DNA of 11,545 bases from the NCBI GenBank assembly GCA_903934275.1, contig CAIZNF010000370.1:1-11545 (forward strand), written 5' to 3'. The notes beneath the pieces were generated by a model. The model was not told the origin of the DNA. It was given only the letters and a program-made list of their open reading frames with translations, and searched no databases. Within the stretch, counting starts at the first letter, position 1; each line of letters opens with the position of its first letter. The position numbers were made by a program, and so were the translations under genes. This DNA comes from an uncultured Nitrosomonadales bacterium. Its GTDB lineage: Bacteria; Pseudomonadota; Gammaproteobacteria; Burkholderiales; Gallionellaceae. Positions 1 through 7,095 of this stretch are shown here, piece after piece.

Positions 1-124
1 GAAGTGGAGGTTTTCTGGCAAACACTAGGTAGTATGTTGCACAGAAAGTTTGCGGCTAAATATCATTCTCGGATTGCATCGCATTTCATCTGTGCTACGG
101 CCACTACGGCTATACACTACTCCC

Positions 125-133
125 TGCTATAGT
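125..133 (+). promoter_or_regulatory. Possible extended -10 element for nadB
   Basis: The bases TGCTATAGT match an extended -10 box: a TG pair one base before TATAGT, which differs from TATAAT at one place. It would place the transcription start near 140, about 25 bases before the TTG start of nadB, with GGGA at 155-158 as a weak ribosome binding site. No convincing -35 hexamer is present about 17 bases upstream. A short direct repeat (CTACGGC at 95-101 and 104-110) lies just before it. This is a weak motif match only. Confidence 0.3.
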
Positions 134-164
134 TAGAACCTGAGCAAATACACTGGGAACTCAA

Positions 165-1772
165 TTGCTGCAATTTGACACACTGATTATCGGCAGCGGC
201 TTGGCTGGCTTGGCGTTGGCCATAAAGCTGGCCGATCACCAAAAGGTAGGGATAATCACTAAAAAATCCCTGCTGGACGGCGCGAGCAATCGGGCGCAGG
301 GCGGTATTGCCGCCGTGCTGGCCGAAGACGATTCACTGGATGCGCACATTCAGGATACGCTCATCGCCGGTGCGGGTCTGTGCGATGAAGCTGTCACCCG
401 TTACGTTGTCGAGCATGGCAAGACCGCCATTGACTGGCTGATCGATCAAGGCGTGCCCTTCACCAAGGATAGCTCCAGCGGTATGGGTTACCACCTCACA
501 CGCGAAGGCGGGCACAGCCGTCGGCGCATCATCCATGCTGCGGATGCAACCGGCCATGCGGTGCAGGAAACGCTCGCCGCGCGTGTGTTGAAACACCCCA
601 ATATCACGATGCTGGAAAATCATTTGTCGGTCGATTTGATTACCGGAAAGAAACTCGGCTTGTCGGATAAGCGCTGCTATGGCGTTTATGCGCTCAACAG
701 CCTGAGCGATGAAGTCATCACTATCGCCGCGCAAAATACCATCCTGGCGACCGGTGGAACCGGCAAGGTCTATATGTACACCACCAACCCCGACACCGCG
801 ACGGGCGATGGGATAGCGATGGCATGGCGCGCCGGTTGCCGGGTGGCCAACATGGAATTTATCCAGTTCCACCCCACCTGCCTGTACCACCCTCATGCAA
901 AATCTTTTTTAATCAGCGAGGCGGTGCGCGGTGAAGGCGGCATTCTCAAATTGCCGGATGGCACACGTTTTATGCCTTGGCATGACGAGCGAGCCGAGCT
1001 TGCCCCGCGCGATGTGGTGGCGCGGGCGATAGATTTCGAGATGAAAAAACGTGGGCTGGATTGTGTCTATCTGGATATATCGCATCAGTCAGTCGAGTTC
1101 CTGCAGGGGCATTTTCCGACGATCTATGCGCATTGTTTGTCACTGGGCATCAACATCAGCAAGGAGCCAATCCCGGTAGTCCCTGCAGCCCATTACACCT
1201 GCGGCGGAGTCGTTGCCGATTTGCACGCGCGCACCGATATGGAAAATCTGTATGCGGTAGGTGAAACCGCCTACAGCGGATTGCACGGTGCCAACCGGCT
1301 GGCCAGCAATTCCCTGCTGGAATGCCTGGTATTCGCGGATGCCGCAGTCCGTGATATTTTGGGTAAACCGCATCAGGCTCCGGCACACCTGCCAGACTGG
1401 GATGAAAGCCGCGTAACGGATGCGGATGAGCAAATCGTCATCTCGCACAACTGGGCGGAATTGCGTCACTTTATGTGGGATTATGTGGGCATCGTGCGCA
1501 CCAACAAGCGTCTGCAGCGCGCGCAACACCGCATCCAGTTGTTGCAGGATGAAATCAATGAGTATTACACCAACTTCCATGTCAGCTCCGATCTTCTGGA
1601 GTTGCGCAACCTGGTGATGAATGCCGAGTTGATTGTGCAAAGCGCCTTGCTGCGCCACGAAAGCCGCGGCCTGCACTTCAGCAAGGATTACCCGAAAATG
1701 CTGGCGAATCCGCAGCCGACAATTCTCTGTCCGCCATCACCTTATTCCATTTCTCCTTCTCATGAGAAATAA
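165..1772 (+). CDS. nadB: L-aspartate oxidase NadB
   Basis: This flavoenzyme oxidises L-aspartate to iminoaspartate, the first step of de novo NAD synthesis in the cytoplasm; NadA then condenses the product to quinolinate. The 535 residues fit the usual length of about 530. An N-terminal FAD dinucleotide-binding motif G-S-G-L-A-G lies at 10-15, and the flavin/substrate segment S-N-R-A-Q-G-G at 41-47. Then come REGGHSRRR (113-121), HPTCLYH (236-242), APRDVVARA (280-288), HYTCGGV (343-349) and [15 protein letters not shown] (372-386). E114, H236, R282 and H343 correspond to the active-site Glu, His, Arg and His that I recall from E. coli NadB. A helical C-terminal domain follows from about 430. 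The start is a TTG: the frame closes upstream with TGA at 141-143, and no ATG or GTG lies between that stop and the conserved N-terminus. The gene stands alone, convergent with the next genes. FrdA/SdhA paralogues are excluded by the NadB-type motifs and length. Confidence 0.97.
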   Translation: MLQFDTLIIGSGLAGLALAIKLADHQKVGIITKKSLLDGASNRAQGGIAAVLAEDDSLDAHIQDTLIAGAGLCDEAVTRYVVEHGKTAIDWLIDQGVPFTKDSSSGMGYHLTREGGHSRRRIIHAADATGHAVQETLAARVLKHPNITMLENHLSVDLITGKKLGLSDKRCYGVYALNSLSDEVITIAAQNTILATGGTGKVYMYTTNPDTATGDGIAMAWRAGCRVANMEFIQFHPTCLYHPHAKSFLISEAVRGEGGILKLPDGTRFMPWHDERAELAPRDVVARAIDFEMKKRGLDCVYLDISHQSVEFLQGHFPTIYAHCLSLGINISKEPIPVVPAAHYTCGGVVADLHARTDMENLYAVGETAYSGLHGANRLASNSLLECLVFADAAVRDILGKPHQAPAHLPDWDESRVTDADEQIVISHNWAELRHFMWDYVGIVRTNKRLQRAQHRIQLLQDEINEYYTNFHVSSDLLELRNLVMNAELIVQSALLRHESRGLHFSKDYPKMLANPQPTILCPPSPYSISPSHEK

Positions 1773-1775
1773 TTT

Positions 1776-1827
1776 GCAGGTCGGGCTGTGCCCGACAGCT
1801 ATATCTGGCGGGTAGAACCCGCCCTAC
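1776..1827. repeat. REPIN-like element: two inverted REP-type hairpins
   Basis: Two perfect 7-bp hairpins stand in tandem between the convergent nadB and ygfX genes. The first is GTCGGGC (1780-1786), loop TGT, GCCCGAC (1790-1796). The second is GGCGGGT (1807-1813), loop AGA, ACCCGCC (1817-1823). The first is preceded by GCAG (1776-1779) and the second is followed by CTAC (1824-1827), which reads GTAG on the other strand. A GTAG-like tetranucleotide plus palindrome is the signature of REP sequences mobilised by RAYT (TnpA-REP) transposases, and two REPs in opposite orientation form a REPIN. No RAYT gene is in the window. The hairpins could also help terminate transcription from both sides, although no T-run follows either. 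Confidence 0.7.
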
Positions 1828-1871
1828 GTTATGGCACTATTGGCAGAGAATTGGGATTGCTCATATAGCCG

Positions 1872-2273
1872 CTAGGCGAACTTCAGGCGCACGCACAAAT
1901 CGCGGAACTCATCTTTGCCCAGCGCATCCGGAAAGATGACGCGGGAAACCGGCAGGCGACGGTTATCCGATTTGATGCGTAATATGACGAAGTAGGGGCT
2001 GGCAATGGTTTTGTTTGCGACCAGTCCGAGAAAGCTCGAACCGTTTCTGGATACAACAGATACGCTGTTTTGGTTGAGTGCAATATCACACCATGAATCT
2101 GGCAAGAGTAACAAAACATCGCGTGCCAGATAGTAAATCAGGCTCAGCAAAATCGGCAGAATTATTGCCCATCTGGCCGCCATTGGCATGGTAGCGGCAT
2201 ACACCGCGATTGCAGTTATCGTGTGGAGCGACAATAGCAATATCGCAAAGCGTGGCGAAGGTTTAATCGCCAT
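1872..2273 (-). CDS. YgfX/CptA-like small inner-membrane protein
   Basis: This 133-residue protein has two predicted hydrophobic segments (about 9-29 and 34-56) joined by a short loop, followed by a soluble part with alternating hydrophobic residues that looks like a small beta domain. It ends in PDAL (115-118) and EFRDLCVRLKF (122-132). Size, topology and the terminal PDAL plus F-R-x-L-x-V-R-L pattern match the YgfX family. In E. coli YgfX (CptA) is an inner-membrane protein that affects cytoskeletal proteins and cell shape and is encoded next to SdhE (YgfY). No SdhE-like gene is visible here. The gene begins 20 bases after the kinase stop, so it is probably co-transcribed with it. No good Shine-Dalgarno sequence precedes the ATG. 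Family assignment is from pattern memory; the actual function is unknown. Confidence 0.65.
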   Translation of the reverse strand: MAIKPSPRFAILLLSLHTITAIAVYAATMPMAARWAIILPILLSLIYYLARDVLLLLPDSWCDIALNQNSVSVVSRNGSSFLGLVANKTIASPYFVILRIKSDNRRLPVSRVIFPDALGKDEFRDLCVRLKFA

Positions 2274-2293
2274 GTTTTATTGGCATCAAAAAA

Positions 2294-3505
2294 TCAGAAT
2301 GCAAAAATCGTGATGATACCCAGCAACACTAGCAGCACGAGGATAACCAGCACAAGATTCACGCCGCCGGGGATGCGTGCGGAAGGCGCAGATGAACGGG
2401 CAACCCTAGTTGCCGGAGCCGCCTGATTTATCGATTCTTTACTCGGACGGACTATTTTTAAGGTTTTGGCCAATTCGTCGACATCTTCGCTGGTGGCCGT
2501 CAAAGCCGCCAACCGCATGGTCGCTGCGGTGGAATCGAAGGCTTTTGATAAGCCTGCCGTTGCAGCCGGTTTGGCCTCCTCATCACTGGCTTCCTTGCTG
2601 CCTGTAATGGAAATCGCGTCGGTTAATTTTTTTTCGCCGCCAGCTGGTGAAACATCTATTTGCTTGCCTGATCGCGGTAAGGTGTCGCGGCAGGCGCGCA
2701 AATCAGCGGCGAAATCTTTGGCGTTCTGGTAGCGGTCATCCAGTTTCTTGGCCAAAGCCTTGGCGACTATAAAGTTGACCATTTCCGGCACAGCTGGATT
2801 CAATGTGCTGGGCAGCGCAGGTGCTGCGTTCAGAGTCTGGTACATGATGGCGTTGATATTCTCGCCATTAAAGGGTGCCTGCCCAGTCAGCATTTCATGG
2901 AGCATTACACCCAGCGAAAAAATGTCTGAACGCTGGTCTATCGTCTTGCCCATCACCTGCTCCGGCGACATGTACTTGGGCGAGCCAAGCACCATGCCGG
3001 TCTGGGTGCGCACCGCCGAGGAAGCCATGCGCGCAATGCCGAAGTCGGTAATTTTTGCGTGCCCGTCACGCACCACCATGATGTTCGAGGGCTTGACATC
3101 GCGATGCACGATTTCATGTTCATGGGCATAAGCCAACCCTTGCGCCACTTGAGCTACGATATCCAGCACCTGATCGATCGGCAACAATCCGCTATCGTTC
3201 ATGATGTCGCGCAGTTCGCGCCCTTGCAGGAATTCCATGGCAATGTACGCGACATCGCCACTCTTGCCCACATCATAGATAGTCACAATATTTGGGTGAT
3301 TGAGCCTTCCGGCCGCCTTGGCTTCCTGATAGAAACGACCTTCAAATTCTTCTTTTTCTTCCAGCGCGAGCCCGAGATTAATCGTCTTGATCGCGACTAT
3401 GCGGTCAATCAACGGATCCTTGGCTTTATAGACGATGCCCATCGCGCCTTGTCCAAGCTCGCCAAGCACCTCATAACGCCCTAGCTGGCTAATCATGTTG
3501 TTCAC
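2294..3505 (-). CDS. Membrane-anchored Hanks-type Ser/Thr protein kinase
   Basis: This is a bacterial eukaryote-like Ser/Thr kinase of 403 residues. The catalytic domain spans about 10-270. It contains the glycine loop GQGAMG (18-23), VAIK with ATP-anchoring K40, alpha-C E61, the catalytic loop HRDVKPSN (134-141, D136), DFG (154-156), the activation-loop segment with GSPKYMSPE ending at 182, and DIFSLGVMLHE in subdomain IX. All catalytic residues are present, so it should be active. A charged and Ala/Ser/Thr-rich linker (about 275-380) leads to one hydrophobic segment (382-402) at the very C-terminus, so the kinase domain should face the cytoplasm as a tail-anchored protein. There is no PASTA or other outside sensor domain. 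The longest frame starts with GTG at 3505; ATG at 3496 (residue 4), with GGTG seven bases upstream, may be the true start. It follows the cyclase by 70 bases and precedes ygfX by 20. The substrate is unknown. Confidence 0.93.
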   Translation of the reverse strand: MNNMISQLGRYEVLGELGQGAMGIVYKAKDPLIDRIVAIKTINLGLALEEKEEFEGRFYQEAKAAGRLNHPNIVTIYDVGKSGDVAYIAMEFLQGRELRDIMNDSGLLPIDQVLDIVAQVAQGLAYAHEHEIVHRDVKPSNIMVVRDGHAKITDFGIARMASSAVRTQTGMVLGSPKYMSPEQVMGKTIDQRSDIFSLGVMLHEMLTGQAPFNGENINAIMYQTLNAAPALPSTLNPAVPEMVNFIVAKALAKKLDDRYQNAKDFAADLRACRDTLPRSGKQIDVSPAGGEKKLTDAISITGSKEASDEEAKPAATAGLSKAFDSTAATMRLAALTATSEDVDELAKTLKIVRPSKESINQAAPATRVARSSAPSARIPGGVNLVLVILVLLVLLGIITIFAF

Positions 3506-3575
3506 CAGAATAAATTTTAATTGCGATATTCATTTATAGAGATGCCCTCACACAAAACCGGTAATCAGACAAGTG

Positions 3576-4883
3576 TTACTGATCACAAAATTTCGGCTTG
3601 ACATGTACCGTTTTACCTGGCTCAAACACGATATTTTGCGTGTGAAGCTCACCACTTTTACTGGTTACAATTACCTTGTGCTTGCCCGGCGAAACAGCCA
3701 CAGTCACTCCTGTCGATATCGTTTTGCCTTTTTCCACGCCGCCTACAAGCTGTTCTTTGCCTTTTTCCGCGCCATCCACAAAAAACTTGGTTCCTTCTTT
3801 GCAGATGATAAAAATGTGCGCTTCCGCGTTTTGTTCCACGGCGCTGTTCTCGCCAGCCGGTACAACACCTTTTCGGGCTGATTCGACAGGTTTTGCCTTG
3901 GGTTGGGTAGCCGAATATTTGGCTTGGTCATCCCCTTTTTTGCTGCTCGGCTTGGTCGTGGTAACAGGCTGCACCATACCCGCATCTGCCGCCTTGCCAT
4001 TTGCACGAGGCGCGACAGGAGCTGTCGGAGCAACGGTAGATATCGGCTGATTGCCGCTCGCCGCTTGCGTTTGTCCAATATCCAGTTGGGCAATATTCGG
4101 TACGCTGAGTGCTTTATTGTTATGAGGTTTCTTTAGCAGAAATACGCCTGCCAGCACGATGATTGCGATAAGCGCGCCAATATAAAGTGCGCGCTGTTTG
4201 GAGTCCGCCTGTTTGAATTGTGCCAGTGCGTTTTTAATCGCACTATTCCCGGTGGCATTGGCGGATGCCGATATGGGCGCTGACGATTTGGTTTCTTCCT
4301 CGGCAAGTATGGTCGCGGCCAGCAATTCTGTAGTCTTTTCGCCTGGACGGCCGACTGCGTATACTTCATGTTCACGCACATGTTTATCGGTGCGGGATCC
4401 TTGGGAATGGAACAATCCGGCATATTGCGGAGAAAGGCGCGATACCGCATCGTGGTAAGAGCGCGACACAAGAATCTGGTTGACCTCCGCAAAGCCCATC
4501 ACCCGCTGCGCGACATTGATGCCGTCGCCCACGATATTGGGTTGTCCGTTGATATCCCGTACCAGGCGAACCGGGCCGAGATTGATGCCTACGCGTACTC
4601 GCAAGGGCGGATCCACATTGGGGTCTTCGTTGGCGATGCTTTCACGCAGGCTGAGCGCGGCTTTTAGCGCGTCTTCAATATCGCCAAGAAAGTTGACAGC
4701 CGCACCATCGCCCGTGTCGAGAATGATCCGGTCAGACACCGGCACGTTGCATATAGCGGCGGAAAGATAGCTGTTAAACCTATCTTTCAACGAAATCTGC
4801 CCAGTCACCGACTTCTTGGAATATTCTACAATATCCAAGAACAGCACACTGCTCATGATGGTTTTATTACCGCGCTCTTCCAT
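3576..4883 (-). CDS. Class III nucleotide cyclase domain protein with TM segment and PEGA-like C-terminus
   Basis: This 435-residue protein has a class III adenylate/guanylate cyclase homology domain at the N-terminus (about 10-178). FLDIVEYS supplies one metal Asp (D17), LDTGDG the second (D59), and GDGINVAQR the transition-state pair N123 and R127. A hydrophobic segment at 233-250 should cross the inner membrane. A Pro/Ala/Lys-rich linker (251-353) and a PEGA-like beta domain (about 354-432, with SPGKHKVIV at 398-406 and FEPGKTVHV at 420-428) would then lie in the periplasm. At the two positions that usually select the purine I see L55 and N116 instead of Lys and Asp, so adenylate or guanylate activity cannot be assigned. 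The PEGA-like domain carries an in-frame 11-residue duplication (370-380 and 381-391). The ATG at 4883 has GGA seven bases upstream; M10 is a weaker alternative. The kinase follows 70 bases downstream on the same strand. Confidence 0.85.
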   Translation of the reverse strand: MEERGNKTIMSSVLFLDIVEYSKKSVTGQISLKDRFNSYLSAAICNVPVSDRIILDTGDGAAVNFLGDIEDALKAALSLRESIANEDPNVDPPLRVRVGINLGPVRLVRDINGQPNIVGDGINVAQRVMGFAEVNQILVSRSYHDAVSRLSPQYAGLFHSQGSRTDKHVREHEVYAVGRPGEKTTELLAATILAEEETKSSAPISASANATGNSAIKNALAQFKQADSKQRALYIGALIAIIVLAGVFLLKKPHNNKALSVPNIAQLDIGQTQAASGNQPISTVAPTAPVAPRANGKAADAGMVQPVTTTKPSSKKGDDQAKYSATQPKAKPVESARKGVVPAGENSAVEQNAEAHIFIICKEGTKFFVDGAEKGKEQLVGGVEKGKTISTGVTVAVSPGKHKVIVTSKSGELHTQNIVFEPGKTVHVKPKFCDQ

Positions 4884-5163
4884 TCAAATTTCCATTACTT
4901 TAATCTTGAAAACGGCAGTTGAAACCTGTATGAGCGCGATTCATCGAGCGATTGCCCGGCAAATCAATCGCTCGATAAATCGCGCTCCTGCTGCAACGTT
5001 GTCGCCCAAAAGGTGGGTGGCATCAAATACACAAACACCGTGCGGGCTAACGCATAAATATAAAAGGCTAACTATTGCTCCAACCGCAAAGTGTCATCTT
5101 GATTGCGATTTGAAATTAGCGCGCAATATTAGCCGAATTCGGCAACGCAGATTCTAGTGCCAG
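4884..5163. other. Intergenic region between rluB and the cyclase gene
   Basis: These 280 bases separate the 3' end of rluB from the start of the cyclase gene and must hold the cyclase promoter unless there is read-through. I see no clear -35/-10 pair. The region holds the large dyad listed separately (4932-4987) and a perfect 12-base palindrome, GCCGAATTCGGC, at 5132-5143, about 20 bases past the rluB stop. That palindrome could give only a four-pair hairpin and has no T-run, so it is a poor terminator. An open frame on the plus strand across this region is antisense to the cyclase N-terminus, runs through the dyad, and does not look like a protein. Confidence 0.6.
4932..4987. repeat. 23-bp near-perfect inverted repeat (REPIN-like dyad)
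   Basis: The arms 4932-4954 and 4965-4987 pair at 22 of 23 positions (single mismatch C4942/A4977) around a 10-base spacer, CCCGGCAAAT. Each arm is itself partly self-complementary (GCGCGAT/ATCGAGC-like). The right arm is bordered by CTGC (GCAG on the minus strand) and the left arm follows GTAT. These tetranucleotides resemble the GTAG-type tag of REP elements, so the unit may be two REP sequences head to head. It lies upstream of the cyclase gene on the minus strand, so it could fold in the rluB read-through RNA or, as DNA, be a protein-binding dyad. It differs in sequence from the element at 1776-1827. Confidence 0.7.
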
Positions 5164-6126
5164 TCAGCGTTTTACACCAGTTTTGCCCTTCCTGCCGCTT
5201 ATTCGTCCGCAGCCTGTCCGGTTAGCGCCTCGAACAGCTTTCGTTGCAACAACCGGGCGATCCTCAGTTTTTACGGCTTGTACCCGCTCAACTTGGCTAA
5301 AAACCGGCGCGTCCTGGTGCGATTCGCCGTTGTCGGAAACGACTCCTGCCCAATCCATTACCTGTGCCACCTCTCCCGCATCCAGCTCGGTGGTCATGCC
5401 ACGCTTTAATCTCGGTGGCAGGCTGATTATACCGAAGCGCACGCGCATCAACCGGCTCACCGGCAACTTCAACGCATCGAAGGTGCGGCGCACCACGCGA
5501 TTGCGTCCTTCTTTCAGCATCACGCGATACCAGTGGTTGAAACCTTCACCGCCCTGATCTTCGAGCTTTTCAAATTTCACTAAACCGTCTTCCAGCTCGA
5601 CACCCTGCTTGAGTGCCTGATCTATCTGTGCTTCCGTCATTGTTCCTTGCACGCGCACCGCATACTCGCGCTCCACTTCGAAACGCGGATGCATCAGGCG
5701 ATTTGCCAATTCGCCGGAGGTGGTGAAAATCAGCAGTCCGCTGGTATTAAAGTCCAAACGCCCAATGGCGATCCATTTTTGGTCACGCAGCTTGGGCAGT
5801 TTATCGAACACGCTGGTGCGTTTTTCCGGATCATCGCGGCTGACGATTTCACCTTCCGGCTTGTGGTACAACAGCACGCGCGCAGTGTGCTCTCTTTCGC
5901 CAACGCGAATGGTGCGGCGCTCGGCTTTCACCAAATCCCCTTCCAGCACGCGCATTCCCAAAGTAGCAGGTTCGCCGTTCACGCTGACGCGCCCGGCAAC
6001 GATCCATTCTTCCATCATGCGGCGCGAGCCGAACCCGGCTTGAGCCAACACTTTTTGCAATTTTTCGCCCGGCCCTCTCACTGGGGTTGTTGTGCTGCTT
6101 AACGGGCGTAACAGTCGGTCTTTCAT
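5164..6126 (-). CDS. rluB: 23S rRNA pseudouridine synthase, RluB type
   Basis: The enzyme converts a specific uridine of 23S rRNA to pseudouridine; RluB acts at position 2605 in E. coli numbering. The 320 residues contain an N-terminal S4 RNA-binding domain (about 21-65, [14 protein letters not shown] then VSVNG) and the RsuA/RluB/E/F catalytic core. The core has [11 protein letters not shown] at 122-132 (catalytic D125) and [10 protein letters not shown] at 205-214. The last 55 or so residues (from about 266) are a polar, basic, low-complexity tail that may add RNA contacts, as in E. coli RluB. RluE and RluF are related, but RluE lacks the S4 domain and the overall form fits RluB best. Its ATG overlaps the recR stop by four bases (ATGA), so it should be translationally coupled as the last gene of the dnaX-ybaB-recR operon. 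There is no obvious hairpin plus T-run terminator after it. Confidence 0.9.
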   Translation of the reverse strand: MKDRLLRPLSSTTTPVRGPGEKLQKVLAQAGFGSRRMMEEWIVAGRVSVNGEPATLGMRVLEGDLVKAERRTIRVGEREHTARVLLYHKPEGEIVSRDDPEKRTSVFDKLPKLRDQKWIAIGRLDFNTSGLLIFTTSGELANRLMHPRFEVEREYAVRVQGTMTEAQIDQALKQGVELEDGLVKFEKLEDQGGEGFNHWYRVMLKEGRNRVVRRTFDALKLPVSRLMRVRFGIISLPPRLKRGMTTELDAGEVAQVMDWAGVVSDNGESHQDAPVFSQVERVQAVKTEDRPVVATKAVRGANRTGCGRISGRKGKTGVKR

Positions 6127-6752
6127 GTTGCCATCTCGCGTCTTTCCAGCACGGCTTGCGCCAACGTGCCGCTATCTACCTGTTCCAATTCACCACCCAC
6201 CGGCAAGCCGCGCGCAATACGCGACACTTTGACACCCTGCGCCTGTAGCAAGGTCGCCAGGTAATGCGCCGTGGCATCACCCTCCATCGTGAAATTAGTC
6301 GCTAAAATCACTTCGGCCAATTTTTCTTCATGGGGCCGCTCCTGCACGCGCTTGATCAGGCGATCAAGGTGCAATTCCCTGGCTCCTATGCCGTCTAGCG
6401 GCGATAACCTGCCCATCAAAACAAAATACATGCCGCGATAACATTGTGTTTGCTCCATCATCAACAGGTCGGCGGGCATTTCGACCACGCATAACAAACC
6501 GGCATCGCGCTTCGCCGAAGCGCACAACCCGCATACTTCATGTTCGGAAAAATTATTGCATTTTGAGCAATGCAAGATATTCGCCGCAGCGCGTTCCAAT
6601 GCCTGCGCCAGATGGAGAGCGCCGCCACGGTCACGCTGCAATAAATGATAAGCCATACGCTGTGCGGATTTTGGTCCGACACCCGGCAAGCAACGCAATG
6701 CGGCGATCAACTCTTCCAAGTGTGAAGGCGTCACCGAAGGATGAGAATTCAT
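6123..6752 (-). CDS. recR: Recombination mediator RecR
   Basis: RecR works with RecO (and RecF) to load RecA onto SSB-coated single-stranded DNA at gaps. The 209 residues match the usual length of about 200. In order there is a helix-hairpin-helix with [11 protein letters not shown] (22-32), a C4 zinc finger with C62, C65, C74 and C77, a TOPRIM domain (about 86-180, including [10 protein letters not shown] and [13 protein letters not shown]), and the C-terminal signature [19 protein letters not shown] (179-197). The ATG at 6752 shares its A with the TGA of ybaB, and no Shine-Dalgarno sequence is evident. Translation therefore probably depends on termination at ybaB. Its stop overlaps the rluB start. 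The neighbours confirm the identity: dnaX-ybaB-recR is a classic gene order. Confidence 0.97.
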   Translation of the reverse strand: MNSHPSVTPSHLEELIAALRCLPGVGPKSAQRMAYHLLQRDRGGALHLAQALERAAANILHCSKCNNFSEHEVCGLCASAKRDAGLLCVVEMPADLLMMEQTQCYRGMYFVLMGRLSPLDGIGARELHLDRLIKRVQERPHEEKLAEVILATNFTMEGDATAHYLATLLQAQGVKVSRIARGLPVGGELEQVDSGTLAQAVLERREMAT

Positions 6753-7078
6753 CAGAACGGTAATTTAATCCCCGGCGGCAAACCCATACCGGCGGTGAAA
6801 CCGCTCATGCGCTGCTGAGTGACAGCTTCCACTTTTTTTAGCGCATCGTTGAGAGCTAGAATAATCAGATCTTCCAGCATTTCCTTGTCATCGGATAACA
6901 CGCTGTCATCCAGCGCCACGCGGCGCGCTTCATGCCCGCATGTCATGGTTATTTTAACCATGCCGGAGCCAGCCTGGCCTTCCACTTCAACGGTTGCCAA
7001 TTCGGCCTGAGCCTTCTGCATGTTCTGCTGCATTTGCTGCGCCTGCTTCATCAATCCGCCCAATCCGCCTTTCATCAT
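6752..7078 (-). CDS. ybaB: YbaB/EbfC family nucleoid-associated protein
   Basis: This small DNA-binding protein of 108 residues forms dimers that bind DNA and is thought to help organise the nucleoid. It is almost always encoded between dnaX and recR, as here. The N-terminus (about 1-35) is a Met/Gln-rich helix typical of the family ([14 protein letters not shown], 11-24). A beta sheet with [21 protein letters not shown] follows, then a helix ([19 protein letters not shown]) and a Gly/Met-rich tail ending PPGIKLPF. Two ATG codons lie side by side at 7078 and 7075; the strong ribosome binding site GGGAGGA (7093-7087) suits either. It starts 17 bases after the dnaX stop and its TGA overlaps the recR ATG. 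Confidence 0.95.
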   Translation of the reverse strand: MMKGGLGGLMKQAQQMQQNMQKAQAELATVEVEGQAGSGMVKITMTCGHEARRVALDDSVLSDDKEMLEDLIILALNDALKKVEAVTQQRMSGFTAGMGLPPGIKLPF

Positions 7079-7086
7079 TTTTCACG

Positions 7087-7093
7087 TCCTCCC
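7087..7093 (-). promoter_or_regulatory. Strong ribosome binding site of ybaB
   Basis: GGGAGGA on the minus strand stands eight bases before the ATG at 7078, in the 17-base gap after dnaX. It is the best Shine-Dalgarno match in the operon. The downstream recR, with no visible site, relies on overlap with ybaB, which fits ybaB being the most translated member. Confidence 0.8.
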
Positions 7094-7095
7094 AT

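Noticed and set aside
1..132. Open plus-strand frame of 43 codons running in from the left edge
   Set aside because: The translation has no recognisable motif and looks like random sequence; it could be the tail of a gene but nothing supports it. No minus-strand gene start is found here either.
5132..5143. Perfect palindrome GCCGAATTCGGC after rluB as a terminator
   Set aside because: As RNA it gives only four stem pairs with a four-base loop and no following T-run; it is more likely chance or a weak binding site.
4816..5157. 113-codon plus-strand open frame across the cyclase start and intergenic region
   Set aside because: It passes through the 23-bp dyad and the cyclase N-terminus, with no protein-like features.
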